Assembly: GCA_947487895.1 (NCBI GenBank)
Contig: CANKYF010000001.1
Coordinates: 1-64,000, forward strand
Source: an uncultured Flavobacteriaceae bacterium
GTDB lineage: Bacteria; Bacteroidota; Bacteroidia; Flavobacteriales; Flavobacteriaceae
DNA length: 64,000 nucleotides
Direction: 5' to 3'
Within the stretch, counting starts at the first letter, position 1, and every line of letters starts with the position of its first letter. The translations under genes and the position numbers were made by a program. A model generated the notes under the pieces. It saw only the letters and a list, made by a program, of their open reading frames with translations. It did no database searches and was not told the origin of the DNA. Shown here in pieces: positions 26,707 through 35,829 of the stretch.

Positions 26707-29481
26707 ATGAACTATACCGATTACATCAAGGAAATCGAAGAAAGAAAAGCTCAGGGATTACACCCTAAGCCAATTGATGGTGCTGAATTATTAAGCGAAA
26801 TTATTTCGCAAATAAAAGATTCAGGTAATACTCATCGTGAAGATTCTCTTAAATTCTTTATCTATAATACGCTACCCGGTACTACAAGTGCAGCAGGAGT
26901 AAAAGCGAAATTTTTAAAGGAAATTATTCTTGGTGAGTCTGTTTTAGCAGAAATTACACCAGCTTTTGCATTTGAGCAATTATCTCATATGAAAGGAGGT
27001 CCTTCAATTGAAGTATTATTAGACTTAGCTTTAGGAAATGATGCTGGCATTGCTGCAGAAGCTGCTAAAGTTTTAAAAACTCAGGTATTCCTTTATGAAG
27101 CTGACACAGATCGTATAGAGGAAGCAATGAAAGCAGGAAGTGCTATTGCAAAAGAGATTATAGAGAGTTATGCGCAAGCAGAATTCTTTACAAAACTTCC
27201 AGAAGTAGAAGAAGAAATTGAAATAGTAACATATATTGCTGGCGTTGGAGATATTTCTACAGATTTATTATCACCAGGTGCAGATGCACACTCAAGATCA
27301 GATAGAGAGTTACATGGTCAGTGTATGTTTGAGCATAATAAAGACATGCAAAAAGAAGTGTTGGCTTTAAAAGAGCAGCACCCTGATAAACGTGTCATGC
27401 TAATCGCGGAAAAAGGCACCATGGGAGTGGGATCTTCAAGAATGTCTGGTGTAAATAACGTAGCGTTATGGACAGGAGTTTCTTCTAGTCCTTATGTGCC
27501 GTTCATAAATATAGCACCAGTTATTGCTGGTACTAATGGTATTGCGCCAATTTTCTTAACAACAGTTGGGGTAACTGGTGGTATTGGTATTGATCTTAAA
27601 AACTGGGTTACTAAAAAAGACGAAAGCGGTAAAACCGTTTATGATGCAGACGGAGAACCAGTTTTAGAGCAAGTATATACTGTAGATACGGGTACTGTTC
27701 TTACTATTAATACAAAAGAGAAAAAATTATATAAAAACGGTAAAGCCGTTAAAGATATTTCTACAGCATTAACACCTCCAAAAATGGAGTTTATTAAAGC
27801 AGGAGGATCATACGCCGTTGTTTTCGGTAAAAAATTACAAACTTTTGCATGTAAAGCTTTAGGGATAGATGTTCCTCAAGTATATGCTACTGCAAAGGAA
27901 GTTTCTATAGAAGGCCAAGGTTTAACTGCCGTTGAAAAAATATTCAACAAAAATGCTGTTGGAACCACGCCAGGAAAAACATTACATGCTGGGTCTAATG
28001 TTAGAGTAGAAGTTAATATTGTAGGTTCGCAGGATACTACAGGATTAATGACCTCTCAGGAATTAGAGATGATGGCAGCAACCGTTATTTCTCCTATTGT
28101 AGATGCAGGTTACCAATCGGGTTGTCATACAGCGTCGGTTTGGGATGATAAGTCTAAAGCTAATATTCCAAGGTTAATGAGTTTTATGAACGACTTTGGT
28201 TTAATCACAGGTCGTGATCCAAAAGGAAAGTATTTTCCAATGACCGATGTAATTCATAAAGTATTAAATGATATTGCTGTAGATGATTGGGATGTAATTA
28301 TCGGAGGAGATTCGCATACACGTATGGCGAAAGGAGTAGCATTTGGAGCAGATTCAGGAACAGTTGCATTAGCATTAGCAACAGGTGAAGCTACTATGCC
28401 AATTCCGCAGTCTGTAAAAGTGACTTTTAAAGGAAATATGAAACCATACATGGACTTCCGTGATGTGGTACATGCTACACAAGAGCAGATGTTAAATCAG
28501 TTTGGCGGAGAGAATGTATTCCAAGGAAGAATCATTGAGGTTCATATAGGTACCTTAACTTCAGATGAAGCCTTTACATTTACAGATTGGACGGCTGAGA
28601 TGAAAGCAAAAGCATCTATCTGTATATCTGAAGACGATACATTAGCAGAATCATTAGTAATTTCTAGAGATCGTATCCAAATTATGTTAGATAAAGGTAT
28701 GGATAACGATAAGAAAGTATTGCAAGGATTAGTAGATAAAGCAAACAAGCGTATTGCAGAGTTAAAATCTGGTGAAAGACCAGCTTTAAAACCAGATGCA
28801 GATGCGGAGTACCATGCAGAAGTGGTGATTGACTTAGACAAGATTGTGGAGCCAATGATTGCGGATCCAGATGTAAACAACGAAGATGTATCTAAGCGTT
28901 ATACACACGATAACATTCAGCCATTATCTTTCTATGGAGGTACTAAAAAAGTAGACTTAGGATTTATTGGGTCTTGTATGATTCATAAAGGTGATATGAA
29001 GATTTTAGCACAAATGCTAAAGAATGTAGAAGCACAGCAAGGAGAAGTAGTATTTAAAGCACCTTTAGTAGTCGCACCACCAACATACAATATTGTAGAT
29101 GAGCTAAAAGAAGAAGGCGACTGGGAAATATTAGAAAAATACTCTGGTTTTGTGTTTGATGATAGTGCACCAAAAGGATTAGCACGTACTAAGTATGAAA
29201 ACATGTTATACTTAGAGCGTCCTGGATGTAACTTATGTATGGGTAACCAGGAAAAAGCTGAACCAGGAGATACGGTAATGGCAACATCTACACGTTTATT
29301 CCAAGGACGCGTTGTGAGAGATGCTGCAGAGAAAAAAGGGGAGTCTTTATTATCATCAACCCCTGTAGTTGTATTATCAACTATTTTAGGAAGAACACCA
29401 ACTATGGAAGAGTACGAAGCAGCTGTAGAAGGTATTGTATTAACTAAGTTTAAGCCATCACAGAAGCAATTAGTAAGCTAA
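26707..29481 (+). CDS. acnB: Aconitate hydratase B
   Basis: Isomerises citrate and isocitrate through cis-aconitate. 924 residues from the ATG preceding NYTDYIKEIEERKAQGLHPK, the standard AcnB opening. The HEAT-like N-domain comes first (GPSIEVLLDLALGNDAGIAA), then the swivel and catalytic domains with GVGSSRMSGVNNVALW, GGDSHTRMAKGVAFGADSGT, FIGSCMIHKGDMKI and RPGCNLCMGNQEKAEPGDT, the latter two holding Fe-S cluster cysteines. A perfect terminator follows. A second, unrelated-type aconitase is encoded about 3 kb downstream. Confidence 0.96.
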   Translation: MNYTDYIKEIEERKAQGLHPKPIDGAELLSEIISQIKDSGNTHREDSLKFFIYNTLPGTTSAAGVKAKFLKEIILGESVLAEITPAFAFEQLSHMKGGPSIEVLLDLALGNDAGIAAEAAKVLKTQVFLYEADTDRIEEAMKAGSAIAKEIIESYAQAEFFTKLPEVEEEIEIVTYIAGVGDISTDLLSPGADAHSRSDRELHGQCMFEHNKDMQKEVLALKEQHPDKRVMLIAEKGTMGVGSSRMSGVNNVALWTGVSSSPYVPFINIAPVIAGTNGIAPIFLTTVGVTGGIGIDLKNWVTKKDESGKTVYDADGEPVLEQVYTVDTGTVLTINTKEKKLYKNGKAVKDISTALTPPKMEFIKAGGSYAVVFGKKLQTFACKALGIDVPQVYATAKEVSIEGQGLTAVEKIFNKNAVGTTPGKTLHAGSNVRVEVNIVGSQDTTGLMTSQELEMMAATVISPIVDAGYQSGCHTASVWDDKSKANIPRLMSFMNDFGLITGRDPKGKYFPMTDVIHKVLNDIAVDDWDVIIGGDSHTRMAKGVAFGADSGTVALALATGEATMPIPQSVKVTFKGNMKPYMDFRDVVHATQEQMLNQFGGENVFQGRIIEVHIGTLTSDEAFTFTDWTAEMKAKASICISEDDTLAESLVISRDRIQIMLDKGMDNDKKVLQGLVDKANKRIAELKSGERPALKPDADAEYHAEVVIDLDKIVEPMIADPDVNNEDVSKRYTHDNIQPLSFYGGTKKVDLGFIGSCMIHKGDMKILAQMLKNVEAQQGEVVFKAPLVVAPPTYNIVDELKEEGDWEILEKYSGFVFDDSAPKGLARTKYENMLYLERPGCNLCMGNQEKAEPGDTVMATSTRLFQGRVVRDAAEKKGESLLSSTPVVVLSTILGRTPTMEEYEAAVEGIVLTKFKPSQKQLVS

Positions 29482-29506
29482 TCACGTGATGATTTTATAA
29501 TATTTT

Positions 29507-29536
29507 AAAAGTCCGAGTTTTAAACTCGGACTTTTT
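29507..29536 (+). terminator. Rho-independent terminator of acnB
   Basis: A near-perfect palindrome (AAAGTCCGAGTTT and its complement) with a minimal loop, followed by TTTTTG, about 25 bases after the acnB stop. Confidence 0.9.
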
Positions 29537-29537
29537 G

Positions 29538-29740
29538 TTTTTTAATGTCACTGTTCTGTCACTTCGAGTGTCCCGAACTTGCTTTGGGATGTATCGAGAA
29601 GTTGGGCGTTACCCTCATTTGGTCAGGTCTGGCTTGGAGTTCATCCTGAGCGTAGCCGAGGCTATATCTTTTTTTAACGTCATTGCGAGGCGGCGTTGTA
29701 TTGAGCTTGTCGAAATGAGGTACAGACGCCTATCAATCTG
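29538..29740. repeat. Dispersed imperfect palindromic repeat, copy A
   Basis: Relatively GC-rich block with pieces such as CTGAGCGTAGCCGAGG (29646), TTGAGCTTGTCGAAATGAGG (29701) and GTCATTGCGAGG. The second matches CTGAGCTTGCTGAAGTGAGG at 34835 in 16 of 20 positions. Related blocks occur at 34802-35145 and 39800-40028. Looks like a mosaic of decayed short repeats. No coding frame here is credible. Confidence 0.6.
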
Positions 29741-29850
29741 TTAATTTATAGTCTGCCCTACCTTCTAATCTTAATGTTTTGTCAACAAAAAGAGGATGTC
29801 ACTACAATCCCTAACACTTGTTTTCAGAAAGTAATTTATATAATTAAAAG

Positions 29851-29884
29851 AATAGCGATTTGAATTATTACTCAAATCGCTATT
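29851..29884 (-). terminator. Terminator of the AraC/NTF2/YHS/SPW group
   Basis: 13-bp stem AATAGCGATTTGA with its complement, eight-base loop. On the minus strand it is followed by CTTTTAATTAT. It stands about 40 bases after the last gene of the minus-strand group. Confidence 0.75.
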
Positions 29885-29925
29885 TATTGATAAACGTTTT
29901 TAACAAACGTTAATTTCAATGATAT

Positions 29926-30279
29926 TTACATTCTTGCCTCTGATTTATGTAAACTCACTACAACTAGAACTGCAATTCCATTTATCCAATAGTAATAGGC
30001 ATCTATTCCCTCGAATGAAAAAATAAACGGTGTAATAATAAACACTATTGCGACAAAAAAATCTACAATTAAATGTATTTTATATGAAATCACTTTAAAT
30101 ACTCCTAAATGATGGTCTGTTAGTAATGTTAAAATAAAAGCAGCTATTCCTGTTGCAACTGAAAGTTGTAAAGCTAAAGGATTTGAATTTCCTAGTCCAA
30201 GTAGAAAGGGAAGTACAGCTAGTGCTATTGCTACAGGGTAATCTAAAAAAGCGTGTATTCTTTTGGTTATAAATTTCAT
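29926..30279 (-). CDS. SPW-repeat-like four-helix membrane protein
   Basis: 117 residues with four hydrophobic segments and an internal duplication: each half has an aspartate before a helix (HAFLDYPVAIALAVLPFLLG and HLIVDFFVAIVFIITPFIFS), a proline near the helix middle and a second helix (YYYWINGIAVLVVVSLH in the last). This resembles the SPW repeat of small bacterial membrane proteins. Function unknown. It lies 11 bases after the YHS gene and is the last gene of a minus-strand group headed by an AraC regulator. Confidence 0.65.
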   Translation of the reverse strand: MKFITKRIHAFLDYPVAIALAVLPFLLGLGNSNPLALQLSVATGIAAFILTLLTDHHLGVFKVISYKIHLIVDFFVAIVFIITPFIFSFEGIDAYYYWINGIAVLVVVSLHKSEARM

Positions 30280-30290
30280 AATTTCAGTAT

Positions 30291-30764
30291 TTAATTGTGA
30301 GTCTTGCTAAGCTTTTTCCAATTTTTATCAGCAACACTTTTTAATTTAGTATGATTGTTTTCAGCTAACCAAAGTTGTTTTGCATCGAGTTCAACATTGT
30401 TTAAATACAAATAGTATTTTCCATCTTCTACTAAAAATTTGTTTGGATCAACTCTAAATTTTGCTCCTGCATAACATCCAAATGCACAAAAACCACCATA
30501 CTGAGGGAGATATTTCTCTGGATTATTATCAAATGTTGCTTTTTGTTCTGAAGATGTGAAGTAGTAAACTACTTTATTGTATTCCGATTTATAAGCTTTG
30601 TTGCCATATTGAGCTAATCCTAAATCTAGGTATGAAACAGGACTGTAACCTTCTAATGCTATATTACTATTATCAATGTTATTTGCCATTTTATCTTGAG
30701 CAAATACTACTGAATTTATTATTAATACTAATCCTAAAACTGCTGTTTTTATTAAATTTTTCAT
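30291..30764 (-). CDS. Exported YHS-domain protein
   Basis: Signal peptide (MKNLIKTAVLGLVLIINSVV to AQ), then a YHS domain: NIALEGYSPVSYLDLGLAQY, YYFTSSEQKATFDNNPEKYL and PQYGGFCAFGCYAGAKFRVD. The two cysteines in GGFCAFGC fit the metal-binding role proposed for YHS domains. 157 residues is the usual length of secreted flavobacterial YHS proteins. The role of metal is inference. Confidence 0.85.
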   Translation of the reverse strand: MKNLIKTAVLGLVLIINSVVFAQDKMANNIDNSNIALEGYSPVSYLDLGLAQYGNKAYKSEYNKVVYYFTSSEQKATFDNNPEKYLPQYGGFCAFGCYAGAKFRVDPNKFLVEDGKYYLYLNNVELDAKQLWLAENNHTKLKSVADKNWKKLSKTHN

Positions 30765-30855
30765 TTTACTATTTTTTATTGTTATTTATTATCCAAAGCT
30801 TCATCGCTGGCTCTTCATTAAAATTGTCCACAGGACAATTTCTTAACATTCAACC

Positions 30856-31209
30856 CTATTCTGCATTGAAGTATTCTTCTTGAATTACTTTTCCTTCATC
30901 ATTCCAAATTCTACGAATGATTTCGTGCCAGTAAATCTTACTGCCGTCTTTCATTTCGAAATCGAATGTAAATTCTGATGCTGATACATTTCTATCTATA
31001 ATAGAATGATGATGTGTTATACCATTTACTTTTGCAATTGAACTGGCAAAACTTTCCATTTTTGTAATCATTTCTGGTTTGCCTGTAGTTCCTCCATTAC
31101 CGTAATCTGAGGTGTTAGCATTATTGGCAAAGAATTCTTTTACAGCATCGACAATAGCACCTTGAGAAACTACTGCATCCATTTTTAGTACTTGTTCTTT
31201 AATATTCAT
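30856..31209 (-). CDS. NTF2/SnoaL-like fold protein
   Basis: 117 residues from the ATG before NIKEQVLKMDAVVSQG; the frame extends ten codons further upstream but those residues are not family-like. An N-terminal helix (GAIVDAVKEFFANN), a loop with histidines (GITHHHSIIDRNVSAS) and beta strands (FDFEMKDGSKIYWHEIIRRI) suggest the cone-shaped SnoaL fold. No catalytic residues can be assigned. The bases CATCTTTG upstream are close to, but not, a -7 element. Confidence 0.7.
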   Translation of the reverse strand: MNIKEQVLKMDAVVSQGAIVDAVKEFFANNANTSDYGNGGTTGKPEMITKMESFASSIAKVNGITHHHSIIDRNVSASEFTFDFEMKDGSKIYWHEIIRRIWNDEGKVIQEEYFNAE

Positions 31210-31280
31210 CTTGATTGTTTTTATCATTATACAATGCAAAGATGCGAGAGATATGAAATTTAAATGCTACAAAAAAAGGA

Positions 31281-32339
31281 CTAAGAATTGTACTTTTTCA
31301 ATTTGAATTCCGTGGGTGTGATTTTGGAATAATGTTTAAAGAATCTCGAAAAATGATTTGGTTCTTCAAACCCTAATTGTCTAGAAATTGACGCAATGGA
31401 CTGTCCTTCTAAAATCATTAATTTAGCAGAATTGATCAATTCTAAACGTATGAGCTGCCCTAAAGAAGTATTCATTTTAGCTTGAACTTTATTAGATAAT
31501 ACTTTTATTGAAATGTTCATTTTATTAGCATAAAACTCAAGTGATCTTTCTTGTGTATGATATTTTTGTAGAAGTTCTAAAATATCTTGTGAGAATAAAT
31601 CTCTATTTTTAAAATCGAAATTTTTTCTAAATTGTTTTGGTGTTTGACCTACTGAATTTTTAAAAACTCTATTGAAATAAGCGTCATCTTTATATCCTAA
31701 ATCATAAGAAATCTCTTGAATATTTTTATTAGTGAATGCAACTTCTTTAAGACTTTCTTGAAGCTTTTTGGATGTCATTAAATTTTTTACTGTTAAACCA
31801 ACTTTATTTTTGATTAATGACTGGGCATTATATCCTCTGTCATTAATAAGGTTTACTAAGTCATTGCTAGTTAAATTATTGTAATATTCTTTGTCAATAA
31901 TATCCTTAGTGTCAAAAATAACTTGGTATTCTTCTTTATTTGCCTTAAAAGGGTTTTGCCAAAACCATTGTTTAGAAGATATATCAATGATATCAGCTGA
32001 ATTTTCCGTTAATGCCGTTTCAGAGAGGAAAGTGTTACATTCCTCACATTCTAATAAGTCAATATAACCTAAAGAAATTAGGTGTTTAAACAATACTCTT
32101 ACGTCATTATTATAAAACTTGTTTTCATTTGAGAATTCAATTCTCCTGACAATAAAATTATCAGACAAGAATTTAATGTATTGTCCTTTTTCTAAAAAAA
32201 ATGCTTTTTCTTGCCAGTCAAAATAATTTTTAAAATCAACCTGAATGCTTCCTTTTCCAGAAAGAATATGAAATAGAGTATGACACTCTATAAAGTATAC
32301 TTTATTAATTTCTGGTGTAATTTTTTCTACTTTTTGCAT
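31281..32339 (-). CDS. AraC-family regulator with two HTH domains
   Basis: 352 residues. The N-terminus (about 1-100) is cupin-like and starts MQKVEKITPEINKVYFIECH. Two AraC-type DNA-binding regions follow: about 160-240 (IQEISYDLGYKDDAYFNRVF, KNSVGQTPKQFRKNF) and about 250-352 (IASISRQLGFEEPNHFSRFF, KHYSKITPTEFKLKK). Most AraC proteins have a single such domain. It is divergent from acnA and heads a minus-strand group of three small genes, which it probably controls; two short palindromes lie in the shared upstream region. Confidence 0.85.
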   Translation of the reverse strand: MQKVEKITPEINKVYFIECHTLFHILSGKGSIQVDFKNYFDWQEKAFFLEKGQYIKFLSDNFIVRRIEFSNENKFYNNDVRVLFKHLISLGYIDLLECEECNTFLSETALTENSADIIDISSKQWFWQNPFKANKEEYQVIFDTKDIIDKEYYNNLTSNDLVNLINDRGYNAQSLIKNKVGLTVKNLMTSKKLQESLKEVAFTNKNIQEISYDLGYKDDAYFNRVFKNSVGQTPKQFRKNFDFKNRDLFSQDILELLQKYHTQERSLEFYANKMNISIKVLSNKVQAKMNTSLGQLIRLELINSAKLMILEGQSIASISRQLGFEEPNHFSRFFKHYSKITPTEFKLKKYNS

Positions 32340-32407
32340 TCAGTTTGGTAATGTTTACTAATGATTGTTAAACGAAGTTCGATAATTTTTCTGATAAAGT
32401 CAAGTTG

Positions 32408-32431
32408 CTCATATGAGGTAGATGAGTCATC
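32408..32431. promoter_or_regulatory. Paired palindromes between araC-type gene and acnA
   Basis: CTCATATGAG (32408-32417) is a perfect 10-bp palindrome and GATGAGTCATC (32421-32431) a perfect one around a central G, three bases apart. Position between divergent genes suggests an operator, for example for the AraC regulator; this is inference. Confidence 0.35.
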
Positions 32432-32533
32432 TCTTGATAAAAACCTCTAAAAATTGTGCTTTCCAATCCCTCACATATTTTGTATCTTAGAAAGCATTTT
32501 AAAAAGAGACAAAACTTAAACAAAATAAATTCT

Positions 32534-34801
32534 ATGACATTTGATATTGATATGATAAAAAGTGTTTACGCAAGAATGAAAGACCGCGTAGATGCAGCCC
32601 GAAACGTTGTTGGAAAACCACTAACACTTTCTGAAAAAATATTATATAATCACCTTTGGGACGGAACCCCAACTAAAGCATTTTCACGTGGTAAAGACTA
32701 TGTAGATTTTGCTCCAGACCGTATTGCATGTCAAGACGCCACAGCGCAAATGGCGTTGCTACAGTTCATGCAAGCTGGAAAAAATAAGGTGGCAGTACCA
32801 ACAACAGTACACTGTGATCACCTTATCCAAGCTAAAGAAGGCGCATCTAAAGATTTAAAAAGAGCTAACGATGTAAGTAGTGAAGTCTTTGATTTTTTAG
32901 CCTCTGTATCCAATAAATATGGGATAGGGTTTTGGAAACCAGGCGCAGGGATTATCCATCAAGTAGTATTAGAAAATTATGCATTTCCTGGAGGGATGAT
33001 GATAGGTACAGACTCACATACTGTGAATGCAGGCGGATTAGGCATGGTTGCTATAGGTGTTGGAGGCGCAGACGCAGTAGATGTTATGGCAGGTATGGCT
33101 TGGGAGTTGAAGTTTCCAAAGTTGATAGGAGTAAAATTAACAGGTAAATTATCTGGTTGGACGGCACCAAAAGATGTGATTTTAAAAGTAGCCGAAATTC
33201 TAACTGTAAAAGGAGGAACAGATGCTATTGTAGAATATTTTGGACCTGGAGCCATAGCCATGTCATGTACAGGAAAAGGGACCATTTGTAATATGGGAGC
33301 TGAAATAGGTGCTACTACATCAACCTTTGGTTATGATGAATCAATGGACAGATATTTACGTGCTACAGATAGAGAAGGTGTTGCAGATGCCGCTAATGAG
33401 GTAGCCGCTTATTTAACAGCCGATCCAGAAGTATATAAAAATCCAGAGCACTATTTTGATCAGGTTATTGAGATTAATTTATCTGAATTAGGCCCATTAT
33501 TAAACGGCCCATTCACACCAGATTTATCTACAGAAGTTGGTTTAGCAATGACAGAGAAAGCTACAACGAATGAATGGCCATTACAAGTAGAATGGGGGCT
33601 AATCGGGTCTTGTACCAATTCCTCTTACGAAGACTTATCACGTGCATCATCTATAGCACAACAAGCCTTAGATAAAGGCTTAAAAACAAAAGCCGAATTT
33701 GGTATCAATCCAGGCTCTGAGCAAGTACGTTATACAGCGGAACGCGATGGTATTTTAGAAGTATTTGAAAAACTAGATGCAAAAATATTTACGAATGCCT
33801 GCGGACCATGTATTGGGCAATGGGCAAGATATTCAGATCCTAAAAATGCACCTAAAAACAGTATTGTACATTCATTTAATAGAAACTTTGCAAAGCGTGC
33901 CGATGGTAACCCAAATACACATGCTTTTGTAGCTTCCCCAGAGTTAACAGCTGCTATTGCTATTGCAGGTCGTTTAGATTTTAATCCGCTAACAGATAAA
34001 CTTATTAATGAGAATGGAGAAGAAGTGATGTTAGATGAACCAACTGGATGGGAATTACCGCCAAAAGGCTTTGAGGTAAAAGACAATGGATATGTAGATC
34101 CATTAGCAGATGGTAGTGGGGTAGAAGTAACTGTAAATCCAACATCTGAAAGGTTACAATTGTTAACACCTTTTGAGCCAATAGGAAGCGACATTAAAGG
34201 CGCTAAACTGTTAATTAAAGCTTTTGGGAAATGTACAACAGACCATATTTCTATGGCTGGACCTTGGTTGCGCTTTAGAGGACATTTAGATAACATTTCA
34301 AATAACTGTCTAATAGGAGCAGTAAATGCCTTTGGAAAGAAAACTAACTTTGTTAAAAATCAATTAACAGGAGAATTTGGAGGCGTTCCAGATACGGCTA
34401 GAGCGTATAAAGCAGCAAATGTATGGACTATAGTTGTAGGAGATCATAATTACGGCGAAGGTTCTTCTCGTGAGCACGCAGCCATGGAACCTCGCCATTT
34501 AGGTGTTGCCGCAGTGATTGTAAAATCGTTTGCACGTATTCATGAAACAAACTTGAAGAAACAAGGTATGTTAGGATTAACCTTTGCGAATGAAAACGAT
34601 TACGATTTAATTAAGGAAGACGATACGTTTAACTTCTTAGATTTAAACGAATTTTCTCAAGGAAAGCAATTAACATTAGAGGTGGTTCATACAGATGGGA
34701 GTAAAGACACCATTAAATTAAATCATACCTATAATACTTCCCAAATTGAGTGGTTTAAAGAAGGCTCTGCGCTAAATTTGATTAAAAAAGAAAATGCTTA
34801 A
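32534..34801 (+). CDS. acn: Aconitate hydratase, AcnA/mitochondrial type
   Basis: 755 residues from the ATG before [19 protein letters not shown]; an upstream frame extension of 26 codons is not family-like. Fe-S ligands are in [18 protein letters not shown] and [19 protein letters not shown]. Substrate motifs include [20 protein letters not shown] and [20 protein letters not shown]. It resembles mitochondrial aconitase rather than AcnB. Probably the main TCA enzyme or the complementing isoform to acnB; which is expressed when cannot be told. Confidence 0.96.
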   Translation: MTFDIDMIKSVYARMKDRVDAARNVVGKPLTLSEKILYNHLWDGTPTKAFSRGKDYVDFAPDRIACQDATAQMALLQFMQAGKNKVAVPTTVHCDHLIQAKEGASKDLKRANDVSSEVFDFLASVSNKYGIGFWKPGAGIIHQVVLENYAFPGGMMIGTDSHTVNAGGLGMVAIGVGGADAVDVMAGMAWELKFPKLIGVKLTGKLSGWTAPKDVILKVAEILTVKGGTDAIVEYFGPGAIAMSCTGKGTICNMGAEIGATTSTFGYDESMDRYLRATDREGVADAANEVAAYLTADPEVYKNPEHYFDQVIEINLSELGPLLNGPFTPDLSTEVGLAMTEKATTNEWPLQVEWGLIGSCTNSSYEDLSRASSIAQQALDKGLKTKAEFGINPGSEQVRYTAERDGILEVFEKLDAKIFTNACGPCIGQWARYSDPKNAPKNSIVHSFNRNFAKRADGNPNTHAFVASPELTAAIAIAGRLDFNPLTDKLINENGEEVMLDEPTGWELPPKGFEVKDNGYVDPLADGSGVEVTVNPTSERLQLLTPFEPIGSDIKGAKLLIKAFGKCTTDHISMAGPWLRFRGHLDNISNNCLIGAVNAFGKKTNFVKNQLTGEFGGVPDTARAYKAANVWTIVVGDHNYGEGSSREHAAMEPRHLGVAAVIVKSFARIHETNLKKQGMLGLTFANENDYDLIKEDDTFNFLDLNEFSQGKQLTLEVVHTDGSKDTIKLNHTYNTSQIEWFKEGSALNLIKKENA

Positions 34802-34870
34802 ATTGTCATTCACACTCGGTCACTGAGTGTCACACTGAGCTTGCTGAAGTGAGGAAGGGAGAATTTTAAA
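34802..34870. repeat. Dispersed repeat, copy B part 1
   Basis: Contains GTCATTCACACTCGG, an ACTCGGTCACTGAGT imperfect palindrome and CTGAGCTTGCTGAAGTGAGG, which resembles the piece at 29701. Confidence 0.5.
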
Positions 34871-34874
34871 ATTA

Positions 34875-34904
34875 AAAATCCAACGCGAAAGTGTTGGATT
34901 TTTT
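34875..34904 (+). terminator. Rho-independent terminator of acnA
   Basis: Twelve-bp stem AAAATCCAACGC with GTGTTGGATTTT (one G-T wobble) closing a GAAA tetraloop, followed by T residues. It lies inside the repeat-rich gap, about 75 bases after the stop. Confidence 0.85.
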
Positions 34905-34920
34905 GTTTAATCGAAAAGAA

Positions 34921-35145
34921 TTCCTCGACGCTCTGCGTCGGGGTTTCCGAAGAAGTTGTCATTCCCGTGAAATCGAAGATTCATGAATACAAAAATTTGA
35001 AATAGTTATTAATGAATAAAACGGGAATCTAAATAGTGAAATTTCGGTTTTTGACCCTAATGTCAAAAAGAAACGAGCGAAACCTGTGCTGAGCGCAGTC
35101 GAAGTATACCCCTATGGTTCTGCCTCGGGGATAGTTCGTTTCAAG
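34921..35145. repeat. Dispersed repeat, copy B part 2
   Basis: Begins with a strong hairpin (CCTCGACGC at 34923 with GCGTCGGGG at 34935). Later CTGAGCGCAGTCGAAG (35089-35104) is the reverse complement, with one mismatch, of CTTCAACTGCGCTCAG at 39981-39996. GAAACGAG near 35070 and TTCGTTTC near 35138 form outer arms. The remainder up to the sigma factor gene (35323) is AT-rich with no gene. Confidence 0.55.
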
Positions 35146-35322
35146 AAATTTTTTATTCTAGAAAATTATCATAACAAAATTTCACTTCGGAGCATGGTTA
35201 ATTAGACATTACATAATAACGTAGTATCAAAATCAGGATTAATAAAAATTAGATTTCTTTAGAATAAATTGTCATATTTTGAAAACTATTGTAACTAAAT
35301 ATAGTAGAAAGCACTTTTAAAA

Positions 35323-35829
35323 ATGAAACAAGAAAGGGAAACTCTATTTCTTTCAGCTTTAGAGCAAAATCGACAGAAACTATATAGAATTTGCTCAATA
35401 TATTCCGAAGATGATGAAGATTCCAAAGATCTTTTTCAGGAAGTTTTGATTCAAATTTGGAAGTCTATGCCTTCATTTAGAGGGAAGTCATCTATGAGTA
35501 CTTGGATGTTTAGAGTAGCATTAAACGTATGCCTCCGTTTTAAATCTAAATACTCTAAAAATCAAAATCGATTTACAAGGTTAAATAGTGTAACTATTAG
35601 TAATTTCAAAACAGAAGAAAATAATAATGAAGATAGTGAAAAACTAAAAGCGTTAAGAATATGTATTAAAAAGCTGAATAAAGGAGACAAGGCAATAGTG
35701 GCACTATACCTAGAAGGCTTAGCTTATAAAGAAATTTCAAGCATAGTGGGGTTGTCTGAAAACCATATAGCCGTGAAAATTAAACGAATTAAATCGAAAT
35801 TGTTTAACTGTATAAATAAAGTATTATGA
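35323..35829 (+). CDS. ECF-type RNA polymerase sigma factor
   Basis: 168-residue sigma-70 family protein of the extracytoplasmic function class. Region 2 shows SKDLFQEVLIQIWKSMPSFR and STWMFRVALNVCL; region 4 shows LNKGDKAIVALYLEGLAYKE and IVGLSENHIAVKIKRIKSKL. The next gene overlaps its stop by four bases and encodes a membrane protein, the usual place of an anti-sigma factor. Confidence 0.92.
   Translation: MKQERETLFLSALEQNRQKLYRICSIYSEDDEDSKDLFQEVLIQIWKSMPSFRGKSSMSTWMFRVALNVCLRFKSKYSKNQNRFTRLNSVTISNFKTEENNNEDSEKLKALRICIKKLNKGDKAIVALYLEGLAYKEISSIVGLSENHIAVKIKRIKSKLFNCINKVL

Noticed and set aside
29535-29744. 69-codon plus-strand frame downstream of acnB
   Set aside because: Lies wholly in the palindromic repeat block; reads as repeat translation.
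30856-31239. Longer start of the NTF2-like protein at 31239
   Set aside because: The first ten residues are not similar to the family and the ATG at 31209 fits the expected N-terminus.
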